A stretch of 64,000 nucleotides of DNA, from the NCBI RefSeq assembly GCF_000380565.1, contig NZ_AQYJ01000029.1, positions 620,001-684,000 on the forward strand. Direction: 5' to 3'. The position numbers were made by a program, and so were the translations under genes. Origin of the DNA: Microbulbifer variabilis ATCC 700307. Lineage in GTDB: Bacteria; Pseudomonadota; Gammaproteobacteria; Pseudomonadales; Cellvibrionaceae. This document shows positions 47,572 to 57,261 of the stretch, one piece after another; positions within the stretch are counted from its first letter, which is position 1; every line of letters starts with the position of its first letter. The notes under the pieces are model-generated. The model had not been told where the DNA came from and ran no database searches. It saw only the letters and a list, made by a program, of their open reading frames with translations.

Positions 47572-49878
47572 TTATTGAACAGCACGACCAAACGCTCTAA
47601 GTGATACGCCTTCTAGAACACTCTCTACTGGGTTGTTCATCAGGCCTGTTGCATCCCAATAGTTATCTGGGTCTGTGAATACGATATTAGTCTCACCTGT
47701 ATCTAATGCTTTGATAGTCCAAGTTCCTTTAGCATTTTCACCATAAAATGCATTAGAAAGGAATACGGCACCATTTAAAATATAACCCATGCTATACCCA
47801 TCAGCAAAGCTATAAGAAGCATCTAATAATGCCTGCTTGGAAGAAAGTAGAACACTTCTTGTACCTGAGGGAGATACCACCTCCAGCGCCAAGTCATTAC
47901 CAGCGGAGGTTAATAGACTATCATTTAAAATAGAACCCATGTGATCATTACGAATATCAAATTCGAACTGCATAGCTTCAATAATAATATCTTCTGTTAC
48001 TTCGATTTGTTGGCTCACACCAGCCGCACTGTTATCTGGAATAACCGCCTCCATGGCTTCTTCACCAGCTGTTGAACCCAAACCTTGCCATTGGGTGATA
48101 ATTTGTTCACCGAGACTCTCTGAGTAATCTAGAGCCATAGCAACAGCTGCACCTGCATCAACCCGACCAAAGCCATATAAGTTATTAAATTGATAACCAG
48201 CTGAGTTTTCAATCCAACCATCATGAGCAACAAAAGTACCCTCACCAATGGTGAGTTCAACCTTTTCATTTTCAGCATCAATCACAGTGCTAGTTGAAGC
48301 TAAGATGTGACGAACATCACGCCAGGTCAATTCTGGGTTTGCTGATAAGATTAGAGAGACAACACCTGATGCATTTGGCGCAGCGGAAGATGTACCATTA
48401 AAAGTTGAAGTATAGTTACAGCTCGCATTCTCAGGATGGCCTGGGTAATTAAATGGGAACTGGCTGGCTGCGAAGTCTTCGCCATAGGCCCCGCCCCAAG
48501 CACTTATTGTGCCGCCATTAAAGCCAGAGTAACCATTAATACAGGTCATCTGGTCAGTTGTTACCATCGCGGGAGCATAACGACCATACTCGCCCGCAGG
48601 GGCTGATACCATCATACTTGCACCAGCGGTTGAGTAACTTGTATGTTTACCGTTTGCGTTCACCGCTGCAACATTTAAGTAATATGGGTGACCATGGCTA
48701 GGCTGAAATGCCGAGTTATAGCACGTTAGGCCTAAATCATTTGCTCCGTTATCGGCACATAAAGAGCCTTCACCATTGCCGTCTTCAAAAGAATTACCGC
48801 TAGATTTCATGTTCAAAGCACCCTTACCGCCTCGAAGCATAAGATTAGGATAAGACTCAACAGCTTCATCTAGTGCAGAGTACGCAATAAATCCAGGATA
48901 GGTAATACCATAGCTACGGTTAAATGCCGAAATTTCTTCATCTGAAGAAATGCCACTTCCTGGGAATCCATGAACCAATAGATCTGTTTGCTCTATTTTT
49001 CCACTGCCTAAAAAGTTCATACCGATTAGCCCTGTGTCTGGAGAAACACCTCGGCTACCGATATTGTTCCAGCCTTTAGCCGCAATTAAGCCAGCTACAC
49101 TGGTACCGTGATCACCACTATTAGAAAGACTTGTTGGATCTGTTCTGTCAGTTGCTGACTCATCCAAGTTGAGAGAGCGATTTATTAATACGTTATCTAT
49201 TAAGTCTTCGTGGCGAATTTCTAAGCCTGAATCTACAACAACAGCAGTTACATTTGCACCGGTTACACCTTGAGCATAAGCCGCTACAACATTCATGTCT
49301 TCGCCAGCTACAAGCTCCTCGACTTCATTTTCCTCAAAGATGGAATTAATTTCCTCGGTTGTATAAATTCCGATATCGACAAGGCCTTGCTTCATTTCAT
49401 CACTAAGAGCGTAAGCTTTTTGACCTGTGTTGCGTAAATGCCATTGTTGATAGGCTAAGGGATCATTTTCTACGTTCAGGATATCAACTTTTGCAGATGC
49501 TGAGGCACCGTTTGCGGTCACGGTATAAGTAATTGAAGCGTCCTGCCCCGAGATTGAAGTATATTCAAATAGATTGCCATCTAATGTTAACTGGCCATGG
49601 CTGAATGTATAAGTGCCATCAAGCGGACTAATAGTTTCATCATTTTCTGAGAAACTAAATGTTAAAGCATCGCCATTTTGATCAGTGCCCAATAGTTTTC
49701 CTGATACAGGAATCCATTGCTTTGCCCCATCTACAGTTACATCACTAGCAGTTGGCGGAATGTCAGTAGGAGTGGGAGCAGGAGCGGGAGAAGACGAGTT
49801 ACTACTGCTATCACAGCCTGATAATGTCATTAAAAGAGCTGCTTGAATCACAGAAAGTCGAAACATTTTTTTATTCAT
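47572..49878 (-). CDS. Kexin-like S8 serine protease lipoprotein with P-domain
   Basis: A 768-residue secreted subtilase. The signal peptide ends in a lipobox (LSGC, Cys22), followed by a Ser/Pro-rich linker and a cadherin/Ig-like domain (about 40-135). The S8 domain (about 140-580) has the triad D216 (VVVDSGLE), H257 (GDHGTSVAGL) and S497 (NGTSSAAP), with the oxyanion Asn in SSGNSFEDGN near 362. The C-terminal part (about 625-760) is a proprotein-convertase P-domain, with IVF...GTWTIKALDTG near the end. There is no recognisable I9 propeptide. Aeromonas sobria ASP has this same S8 plus P-domain layout and needs a partner chaperone; the next gene here may be one. GC content is visibly lower than the flanking operons. 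Confidence 0.9.
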   Translation of the reverse strand: MNKKMFRLSVIQAALLMTLSGCDSSSNSSSPAPAPTPTDIPPTASDVTVDGAKQWIPVSGKLLGTDQNGDALTFSFSENDETISPLDGTYTFSHGQLTLDGNLFEYTSISGQDASITYTVTANGASASAKVDILNVENDPLAYQQWHLRNTGQKAYALSDEMKQGLVDIGIYTTEEINSIFEENEVEELVAGEDMNVVAAYAQGVTGANVTAVVVDSGLEIRHEDLIDNVLINRSLNLDESATDRTDPTSLSNSGDHGTSVAGLIAAKGWNNIGSRGVSPDTGLIGMNFLGSGKIEQTDLLVHGFPGSGISSDEEISAFNRSYGITYPGFIAYSALDEAVESYPNLMLRGGKGALNMKSSGNSFEDGNGEGSLCADNGANDLGLTCYNSAFQPSHGHPYYLNVAAVNANGKHTSYSTAGASMMVSAPAGEYGRYAPAMVTTDQMTCINGYSGFNGGTISAWGGAYGEDFAASQFPFNYPGHPENASCNYTSTFNGTSSAAPNASGVVSLILSANPELTWRDVRHILASTSTVIDAENEKVELTIGEGTFVAHDGWIENSAGYQFNNLYGFGRVDAGAAVAMALDYSESLGEQIITQWQGLGSTAGEEAMEAVIPDNSAAGVSQQIEVTEDIIIEAMQFEFDIRNDHMGSILNDSLLTSAGNDLALEVVSPSGTRSVLLSSKQALLDASYSFADGYSMGYILNGAVFLSNAFYGENAKGTWTIKALDTGETNIVFTDPDNYWDATGLMNNPVESVLEGVSLRAFGRAVQ

Positions 49879-51136
49879 TTAAATTCCCCATTATCCCCAT
49901 TATAAGTATTTATCGGGTATTGGCATTATAAACCACCTCATTAGTCTTTAGCCAACTAAACTTGGTCAGCAAGATATTGCAACCTGACTTTAAGTGATGT
50001 TGTGACATTGAATTATCATATGGATTAAATAATGAACAACTTAAAAGAGGTGTTCGGCATTGAATTATGCTTGGAATTTCCATAGATGATAGTGGACTGG
50101 GGTTGTATGATAGGGGGCGTTTGTGAAGCATTGATAGTTATAAAATCTATAATGGGATTGTGGGCTAGACAGCTATGTGAAAAGGTAAGACTTTAGAGGG
50201 AATTTTTATTACCATGAATATGAAGAAATACTCACTAAAGCAATAACAAGGTTAGTAATGATGCTGTCAGAATATAGGACATGATTAGACGTCCTTACTA
50301 TCAGACTGCTCGGTGAATGAAACTACTTGATAATCCAGTTATCAAAAAATATGGATGCGAGTAGCGTCCCAATTAGGTTTCATGAATGTTGGGATATATA
50401 GTTTTATGTAGATTGAAAGAGTTTAACTTAGATTTGATAAGTGTGAATTGTTCTGAACCGTTATCAAGTCTGGCTTATTTAGGTGTGCTCGCTTGGACTT
50501 GCTTTTACTTCAATAGGGTAGGTGAGGTCATCATTGGGCTACAAGTATGAGGTTTCCAAAAGTCAGAGGGCTTTTTTCTTGAGGTTTCAGTTAGCTAAAT
50601 TTGGATAATAAATTGGTTGTCGTATTTAAAAGTGATTAAATTGAGTTAAGTAGGATTCTATTAGATGGCCCAATGCAAGGTAATCTGGAAAAGTTATGGA
50701 GATCAAGTTCTCATTTAAATCCATATGAGCCCTTGAATTTCTAGTGTTGATTGGGTGAAGTTGGGTTGGGCATTTAGCTTGAGGTATACGATCTTATCTA
50801 TATATAGACGCACGGAGGATATCGCCGATGGCTTCTTAAACGTTTTCGATCGTGAAGTGCTCCTAATGTTAAGCTCCTCACTTCGAAGTTCATAAGTTCA
50901 AGCCTTTAGTGCTGTTTGAAATTAATAGTAAGTTTCTATCTAGGGCAAGGGTTATGGATGATGAAAGAAAAATTTATAGCAGAGTTTTATACTGCTTGAT
51001 AGCGAGTTACTTATTTGTAGAAACTTTCACATTACCCTTAACCTATAAGCTCTACATGTAAGGTAATCTCAAAAATTCATCCTGTGTTAGCTGCCGTTTA
51101 AAGGGGCGCTCAGGATTTATTCGTTAGGTTAACGCT
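49879..51136. other. Long AT-rich gap
   Basis: About 1.26 kb with no convincing gene on either strand, only short open frames with no ribosome-binding site or domain. It must contain the promoter of the subtilase operon near 49890-49990. No tRNA, integron attC pair or insertion-sequence end was seen. Confidence 0.5.
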
Positions 51137-51532
51137 ATGAAACCTACCACAATAGAAGAATTTAATGCGTCTCAGAATGATTGTGAAAGCCCTATTTGTG
51201 AAAAGCTGATGCATGAAATCAACCGAGGGCTACCTATGGCAGAAAGTAAAATCTGGCACGGACACCCCGTGTGGTTCTTGGATGGGAATCCAATAGTGGG
51301 TTATAACAAGCTGAAGGGTTCTATTAGGCTGATGTTTTGGAGCGGGGCTGACTTTGAGGAGCCGGATCTTAAGCCGGGGACAGGTAAGTTTAAGGATGCT
51401 TCTGTTTGTTATACAGGGGTTGAGCAATTAAATATAAAAGACCTGAAGCGTTGGCTGAAAAAATCTACAGAGATTCAGTGGGATTATAAGAATATCTACA
51501 AGAGAAAGGGTAAGTTGGTGCGACTTATCTAA
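51137..51532 (+). CDS. DUF1801 (YdhG-like) domain protein
   Basis: A 131-residue cytoplasmic protein of the DUF1801 family. Conserved features are the pattern ICEKLMHEINRGLPMAESKIWHGHPVWF (landmark, about 19-46), the glycine turn IVGYNKLKGSIRLMFWSGADF (landmark), and a C-terminal KDLKRWLKKSTEI helix. Family members are small proteins of unknown biochemical role, sometimes found in accessory regions. It stands alone in AT-rich DNA. Confidence 0.75.
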   Translation: MKPTTIEEFNASQNDCESPICEKLMHEINRGLPMAESKIWHGHPVWFLDGNPIVGYNKLKGSIRLMFWSGADFEEPDLKPGTGKFKDASVCYTGVEQLNIKDLKRWLKKSTEIQWDYKNIYKRKGKLVRLI

Positions 51533-51929
51533 TAGGTCTTTTAAAGAAACGGCATGGTGCGCAGCTAGTATCCAAATGAGGTTGAAAATAAAGGTAGGTG
51601 GTAGTTGACGTCCTCATTATTTCCTCTCCAGATAAATCTGGAAGACACAAGGCTTGCATATTCTCGTTTTTGGGTGTTGTTGGCTCTTTCTGTGAGCTAA
51701 TTGCCTAGTGAGATTGCCACTGTCTTTGGCACTTGAGTCGCTACAAACTTTGGGATAATTGCCCACCAATTTTTATTGATGATGATTGTAGTGTCAGAGT
51801 ACAGTCTTTTACGATTTTCTAATCTTGTCACAATGATTCAGCTGTAAGAAGCCGCTCTAATTTGTACGATTTCTCGAAATTTGGATTATTGTTCTAGGAA
51901 GAATATTCAGCGTTTTCAGGTGGATAATA
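51533..51929. other. Intergenic gap before the metalloprotease gene
   Basis: About 400 AT-rich bases with no gene recognised. It presumably holds the metalloprotease promoter. Confidence 0.4.
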
Positions 51930-52736
51930 GTGACTTCATCAGATAAAGCTTCCTCAAAAGAGAGTCTCAAACTAAAAATTAAGTCGAAAAAAGAATGCGA
52001 CTCTTGCGCCGAACCAGTGGTCCATAAATATGGAAACAATAAAATTTGTGTCACTGATAAGGTTGGGTTTCCTACTTTAGGTAATAAGTCTCCATTAGAT
52101 CTGGTGTTGCATAGTGGTGAGGGTTTTATACCGTTGTGGGAGAAGGGTACGACTTTAAGGTGGAAGTTTGATGATGAGTCTTTAAGGTATTTTAAAAATC
52201 CAGATGAGATAAAGGACTATATTCGAATTCTTTTGGGCGAGGCACTACTTCAGTGGGGAGATGCTTCCCCGGTGAGGTTCAATGAGAATCCAAATGTTTG
52301 GGATTTTAAAATTAGGGTAGAGCCTGTAGAAAACTGTAGTGTTATCGGTTGTACTCTAGCTCGTGCTTTTTTTCCAAATCCTGGGCGGAATGAGCTAGTG
52401 CTTTTCCCCACAATGTTTGATCAAAGTCGGAAGGAGCAGGTTGACACTATGATTCATGAGTTGGGTCATATATTTGGGCTTAGACACTTCTTTGCCGATG
52501 TGAAAGAGAAGACCTGGCCGAGTGTAATTTATGGTGAACATAAGCCCTTCTCAATCATGAATTATGGGGAGCAAAGTGAACTTACAGAAGCTGATAAGAA
52601 TGATTTGAAAAGCCTGTATTGCTTAGCATGGGCAGGGCAGCTTACAGAAATTGATGGTGCACGAATCAAATTTGTTATGCCATACCATGAGGCAATCCTT
52701 CTTGAGCCAATTAATTATGAAAGCTCACCAGGGTAA
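51930..52736 (+). CDS. Matrixin-like zinc metalloprotease without signal peptide
   Basis: A 268-residue metzincin. The zinc site is complete: H176-E177-L-G-H180-I-F-G-L-R-H186, i.e. HExxHxxGxxH, and the Met-turn methionine is M210 in FSIMNYGE. The preceding ~100 residues have the matrixin strand pattern (TTLRWKFDDESLRYF, ALLQWGDASPVRF, FKIRVEP). The first 28 residues are Ser/Lys-rich with a CDSC pair and no signal peptide, unusual for this family. The start is GTG at 51930, after AGGTGG. It might be exported by a non-Sec route or act inside the cell; neither is shown. Confidence 0.85.
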   Translation: MTSSDKASSKESLKLKIKSKKECDSCAEPVVHKYGNNKICVTDKVGFPTLGNKSPLDLVLHSGEGFIPLWEKGTTLRWKFDDESLRYFKNPDEIKDYIRILLGEALLQWGDASPVRFNENPNVWDFKIRVEPVENCSVIGCTLARAFFPNPGRNELVLFPTMFDQSRKEQVDTMIHELGHIFGLRHFFADVKEKTWPSVIYGEHKPFSIMNYGEQSELTEADKNDLKSLYCLAWAGQLTEIDGARIKFVMPYHEAILLEPINYESSPG

Positions 52737-52989
52737 ACGAGGGGTCTAAGCATAAATAGCTTTAATATATTAAAAGCTTTTTAAATTACTGATATCAAAT
52801 AATATTGAATAGTAAGTTTGTAGCCCGTTAAAATTGATTGATATAAGTCCAAAATTTTCATCTGTATGCCCTGTCAGGAATCTTACCCTTGATGAGCCCG
52901 CGCCGTAGTTTCCAGCAGATAGTAGAGTCAGGCCCCTTTTTTGCATTAGTTGACATTCCAGTGCCTTTCCACTAGTTTCGCGACCACGA
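52737..52989. other. Intergenic region before the cobalamin riboswitch
   Basis: About 250 AT-rich bases with no gene. It should contain the promoter of the cobalamin operon. Confidence 0.4.
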
Positions 52990-53112
52990 TAAGAGGTGCC
53001 TTCTGCCCTGTGCTGGCTGAGAAGGTTAAACGGGAAGTCCGGAATTCCGGCGCTGCCCCCGCAACGGTGATCCACCAGTATTTTGAGTGGTAAGCCCGAT
53101 ACCGGCCTCTTC
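52990..53112 (+). promoter_or_regulatory. Cobalamin (B12) riboswitch
   Basis: Conserved cobalamin-riboswitch features in order: closing stem aagagg (52991-52996) with cctctt (53106-53111), ggtgcc at about 52995, the core acgggaa (about 53030) and the B12 box region gctgcccccgcaacggtga (53052-53070), then gcccgataccggcc at about 53093-53107. It lies about 120 bases before the btuB start. It should repress btuB and the operon when adenosylcobalamin is plentiful. No terminator is clear after it, so translation control by masking the start region is likely. Confidence 0.95.
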
Positions 53113-53231
53113 TCGAAACACGATGGAGCGGAGGGCTACCATCTCGCAATACGATCTTTCACGCTTCGTCGGCGTGCCGCATTGCTATTCCTCCCTCGAT
53201 CCCATGAGCTTTTGTCCTTAGGGGTTGAAAC

Positions 53232-55082
53232 TTGAAAAAATCTTTATTGAGCTTGACTGTGCTGTCAGCTGTGAGTGTGCCAGTACTTGGCGAATCTACC
53301 GATAGTGCATCTTCTATTCCCGACCTGGAAACTTTAGTTGTTGTGAGCTCCCGCCAAGATGAGCCTTTGCGCAGGATCGCCACTTCGGTAACCGTATTGG
53401 ATGAAGAGCAACTCAAAGCACGAGGTTTGGCTTCCTTGGCCGATGTGCTGCGAAGCGTACCTTCGGTTTCTGTCAACAACAGCGGTGGTATTGGTAAGAC
53501 AACCTCGCTACAGGTGCGGGGGGAATCTGGCTTTAGAACGCTGGTCCAAATAGATGGCATCGATATTTCTGATCCAACCGGTCTCCAGTCGGGTGCTCAT
53601 ATTGAGCATATTATGAGCAGTAATTTGCAGCGAGTAGAATTGCTACGCGGTCCGCAAGGCATGCTCTATGGGGCTGATGCTGGTGGTGTACTGGATATCT
53701 CGACCCGTCGAGAGGATGAAGGGCAGCGCTTTGAATTATCCGCTGAGGGTGGTAGCTACGATACTGAGCGCTACAATGCCAGTGCCAGTGGAGCCAATGA
53801 AACACTGGATTACTTCCTTTCAGCTGCGGCGCTGGAAACCGATGGTTTCAATACCAGCAGCGATGACACTGAATTGAGGGATGACGACGGTTATGATAAC
53901 GAGACTTTACATGGCCGAGTAGGCTGGAATATCTCTGAGCTGTGGCGAGTGGAAGCTGTAGCGCGGGATACCGATGCCTCAGGTGAATATGATCGTTGCG
54001 GCTGGCCCTCTCAGGACGATTGTAACTTTGATTTCAGCCAGGAAAGTGCTCGTGTCAGCTTGGCTCACAATGGCGAAGATGGTCAACAAGAGTTGGCCTA
54101 TTCACATTCTGATTTGAAGCGCATCTACATTGGAGGGGGAACTTCCTATGAGTATGAAGGTGATATTGAAAAATTGAACCTCACTGGTTCTCATGGGTTT
54201 AGTCGCGAACATGGGATGGTCTACGGGGTGGAGCACCGTGAAGATACTTCGGGAGACTTGGACCGGGATCAGTGGGCGGTTTATTCTGAATACCGGGGAA
54301 GCTATGCCGATCAAGCCTATGTCACCCTTGGTCTTCGCCATGACAACAACTCAGATTTTGGCCGCTTTAACAGTTTCCGCGTCAGCTCAGCGTACCTGTT
54401 TGAGGATGTTGCCAACGGTACTGTAAAGATAAAAAGCAGTTACGGTACCGGCTTCCGCGCTCCCAGTCTGTATGAAGTTAATCACAACGCTACCGCAACT
54501 GATCGGTTGACTTCTGAGCCACTAGAACTGCCAATACTATCGCCGGAAGAAAGTCGAGGCTTGGACCTTGGTGTTGAGTACTTTGGTGAAAATTCCCTCT
54601 ATCTGGAATTCGTACTGTTTAAGCAGGTCATTGATAAGGAAATTGGCTGGAATAACGATGCGTTTGGTTACCTGCAAAGCAAGGGAACAAGCAAATCCCG
54701 GGGAGTTGAATTGATAGCCGAAACTCAGGTCACTGATACTCTGCTGCTGTCAGCCAACTACACCTATACCGATGCCGAACAGGCTGATGATTCTCCACGC
54801 CCGCGAATCCCGAAGCATTTGGCTAACCTGGGCTTTACCTATAAACCGACCGGCGCTCTTAGTCTTCTGGTGAATCTACGCTCTAGTGCTGGAGCGGAAG
54901 ATACAGATGGCTCCTCCATAGATGATTACCAAGTATTGGATGCTAGCGTACGTTACCAGTTGAATAACGCTACCACCGTTTACATTCGTGGAGAAAACCT
55001 CGCGGATGAAGACTATGAGGAAGTGCCTGGGTATAACACCGCGGGCGCTGCTGCTTATGCCGGTGTGGAATTCAGCTTCTAA
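53232..55082 (+). CDS. btuB: Vitamin B12 TonB-dependent receptor BtuB
   Basis: A 616-residue outer-membrane corrinoid receptor. A signal peptide (about 20 residues, ending VLG) is followed by a TonB box LETLVVVSSRQ (about 31-41), a plug with VELLRGPQGMLYGADAGGVLDI (landmark) near 135-155, and a beta-barrel ending in the terminal Phe of EFSF. Length equals E. coli BtuB. The start is TTG at 53232, a few bases after GGGG. It is the first gene after the riboswitch and the operon entry point. Confidence 0.93.
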   Translation: MKKSLLSLTVLSAVSVPVLGESTDSASSIPDLETLVVVSSRQDEPLRRIATSVTVLDEEQLKARGLASLADVLRSVPSVSVNNSGGIGKTTSLQVRGESGFRTLVQIDGIDISDPTGLQSGAHIEHIMSSNLQRVELLRGPQGMLYGADAGGVLDISTRREDEGQRFELSAEGGSYDTERYNASASGANETLDYFLSAAALETDGFNTSSDDTELRDDDGYDNETLHGRVGWNISELWRVEAVARDTDASGEYDRCGWPSQDDCNFDFSQESARVSLAHNGEDGQQELAYSHSDLKRIYIGGGTSYEYEGDIEKLNLTGSHGFSREHGMVYGVEHREDTSGDLDRDQWAVYSEYRGSYADQAYVTLGLRHDNNSDFGRFNSFRVSSAYLFEDVANGTVKIKSSYGTGFRAPSLYEVNHNATATDRLTSEPLELPILSPEESRGLDLGVEYFGENSLYLEFVLFKQVIDKEIGWNNDAFGYLQSKGTSKSRGVELIAETQVTDTLLLSANYTYTDAEQADDSPRPRIPKHLANLGFTYKPTGALSLLVNLRSSAGAEDTDGSSIDDYQVLDASVRYQLNNATTVYIRGENLADEDYEEVPGYNTAGAAAYAGVEFSF

Positions 55083-55119
55083 AGCACTCTCTATAATAGA
55101 TTCTTGAACTGAGGTGACC

Positions 55120-55734
55120 ATGTCGGAAGACCAGCAGAAAAAAAATGCCAAACACAAACAGGCAATGCAAAAACATAAGGCGAAGGTTGATGCAAATATA
55201 GCAGCGGCCGATATCCAGCGTGGAGTTGCTGTATTGCTAACTGGTAATGGCAAGGGAAAATCCAGCTCTGCTTTCGGCATGGTTATACGTGCGCTAGGTT
55301 ATGGCCAGAAGGTGGGTGTAGTGCAATTTATCAAAGGCGCACAGCAATCTGGAGAGGAACTCTTTCTCAAAAACCATTGCCCTGAAGTAAACCTCTACCA
55401 AATGGGTACAGGCTTTACCTGGAATACACAGGATCGCAGCAGTGATATAGCAGCTGCAGAACGAACCTGGGAGGAAGCCGGGAAAATGCTCACCGATGCC
55501 AGCTATGATCTAGTGGTATTGGACGAGTTAACTTATATGCTCGCGTATAAATACCTGGATGAATTACAGATATTGAAAGCTTTGGCGGAACGCCCTCCAG
55601 AGCAGAGTGTGGTAGTGACCGGCCGCGGCGGTGGTAGTGCTCTGCAAGAGCTGATGGACACTGTGTCTGAAGTAAAAGATATAAAGCATGCCTTTAAAGC
55701 TGGGATCAAGGCCAGAAAAGGGGTCGACTACTAA
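55120..55734 (+). CDS. cobO: Cob(I)yrinic acid a,c-diamide adenosyltransferase (CobO/BtuR type)
   Basis: Transfers the 5'-deoxyadenosyl group from ATP to reduced corrinoids, making adenosylated cobalamin precursors or salvaging imported cobalamin. The P-loop GNGKGKSSSAFGMVIRALGYG is at residues 45-65 of the 204-residue product, preceded by a lysine-rich N-terminal helix. ATG 55120 is chosen for its GAGGTG ribosome-binding site. Being in the salvage operon means imported corrinoids are adenosylated first. Confidence 0.93.
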   Translation: MSEDQQKKNAKHKQAMQKHKAKVDANIAAADIQRGVAVLLTGNGKGKSSSAFGMVIRALGYGQKVGVVQFIKGAQQSGEELFLKNHCPEVNLYQMGTGFTWNTQDRSSDIAAAERTWEEAGKMLTDASYDLVVLDELTYMLAYKYLDELQILKALAERPPEQSVVVTGRGGGSALQELMDTVSEVKDIKHAFKAGIKARKGVDY

Positions 55735-55746
55735 GTTGTATTCGTT

Positions 55747-57261
55747 ATGTCCGTATTGATGATCCAGGGCACCACCTCGGATGCTGGCAAAAGTACTCTA
55801 GTTGCGGCGCTTGCCCGCTATTTTGCCCGGCAGGGACTTTGTGTTGCTCCATTCAAGCCACAAAATATGGCGCTCAATAGTGCAGTCACTACGGACGGTG
55901 GCGAAATAGGGCGGGCGCAGGCGCTACAGGCCCAAGCTTGCGGAATAGAACCGCATAGCGATATGAACCCTGTGCTGCTTAAACCTGCTTCAGACACTGG
56001 GGCTCAGGTGATTATCCAGGGCAGGGCGCTGGGAAATATGCAGGCCCTGAATTACCACCATTACAAATCCACTGCACAAAATGCCGTGCTGGATTCCTTT
56101 AAACGCCTTAATGATCAATATGAGCTGGTGCTTGTTGAAGGCGCGGGAAGTCCGGCGGAAATCAATTTGCGGGAAAATGATATTGCCAATATGGGTTTTG
56201 CTGAGGCGGTGGATTGCCCTGTGGTGTTAATTGCTGATATTGATCGCGGCGGTGTTTTCGCCCACTTGGTAGGCACCCTCGAATTACTGTCCCCAACTGA
56301 ACGCGATCGCGTAGTTGGATTTGTGATCAACCGCTTTCGTGGCGACTTGCAGCTGCTAGAGCCGGGGCTCGAATGGTTGGAAAACTACACCGGTAAACCC
56401 GTTCTCGGGGTATTGCCATATCTCCATGACCTGTATCTGGATGCGGAAGATGCGATTAGCACCCAGCAGGCTGGTGCTGATGCTCGGCTAAAGGTAGTGG
56501 TACCGGTGCTGCCCCGAATTAGTAACCATACAGATTTTGACGCACTGAGGTTGAACCCGGATATTGACCTGCAATTTGTTAGCGTGCGTGAATCAATCCC
56601 CCCTTGCGATTGGGTTATCCTTCCAGGAAGTAAAAATGTGCGGGCTGATTTGGCCTATTTAAAAGAAAATGACTGGCCTGCACAACTGGATCGGCACTTG
56701 CGTTATGGTGGAAAACTCATAGGTATTTGTGGCGGCCTGCAAATGCTGGGAAAAGAGGTGCAGGACCCAGATGGGGTAGAAGATGTCCCCGGCAGTGAGC
56801 TAGGCCTTGGTTATCTGGATTATATAACCAGGCTGCAGCCATATAAGGCATTAATAAATGTTACCGGGTTTCTATCTCTGGGAAATCAGGATAATGACCA
56901 GGGGGATATCGCCCTTCAAGGCTACGAAATACACTGCGGGATTACAGAAGGGCCAGCTTTGCAGATCCCCGCGGTATTTCTTCATGACGAAGCTGGAAAC
57001 CTTAGGCCAGATGGGGCTATCAGTGCCGACGGGCAGGTGCTTGCTACTTATGTGCATGGGCTTTTCGATTCTCCGCAAGCCCAAAATGCGCTGTTTTCCT
57101 GGGGCGGCCTAACAGGGGCTACACCGCTGAACCTGAATGTCCATCGTGAGAAGCAGTTGGATAGGCTGGCTGATTCTATTGCCGAACATATGCAGAACTC
57201 TTGGCTTAGGCAATTCGGACGAGACCAAGGTGGGGCAACATTGGAAGAGGTAAGCCAATGA
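55747..57261 (+). CDS. cobQ: Adenosylcobyric acid synthase
   Basis: A 504-residue enzyme that amidates four carboxylates of adenosylcobyrinic acid a,c-diamide with glutamine and ATP. The N-terminal dethiobiotin-synthetase-like domain starts with [13 protein letters not shown]. The C-terminal class I glutamine amidotransferase domain (from about 250) has the nucleophile Cys in [10 protein letters not shown] and the catalytic His in YVHGLF. It lies 12 bases after cobO and overlaps btuC by four. It acts upstream of CbiB/CobD, a gene not seen in this window. Confidence 0.95.
   Translation: MSVLMIQGTTSDAGKSTLVAALARYFARQGLCVAPFKPQNMALNSAVTTDGGEIGRAQALQAQACGIEPHSDMNPVLLKPASDTGAQVIIQGRALGNMQALNYHHYKSTAQNAVLDSFKRLNDQYELVLVEGAGSPAEINLRENDIANMGFAEAVDCPVVLIADIDRGGVFAHLVGTLELLSPTERDRVVGFVINRFRGDLQLLEPGLEWLENYTGKPVLGVLPYLHDLYLDAEDAISTQQAGADARLKVVVPVLPRISNHTDFDALRLNPDIDLQFVSVRESIPPCDWVILPGSKNVRADLAYLKENDWPAQLDRHLRYGGKLIGICGGLQMLGKEVQDPDGVEDVPGSELGLGYLDYITRLQPYKALINVTGFLSLGNQDNDQGDIALQGYEIHCGITEGPALQIPAVFLHDEAGNLRPDGAISADGQVLATYVHGLFDSPQAQNALFSWGGLTGATPLNLNVHREKQLDRLADSIAEHMQNSWLRQFGRDQGGATLEEVSQ

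Noticed and set aside
46984-47604. A 206-codon plus-strand frame opposite the chaperone-like gene
   Set aside because: Hydrophobic shadow of the minus-strand gene, which has a signal peptide, ribosome-binding site and operon context.
51060-51140. An integron attC-like site before the DUF1801 gene (gttaggt core)
   Set aside because: The matching opposite core (acctaac type) was not found upstream and no integrase is present.
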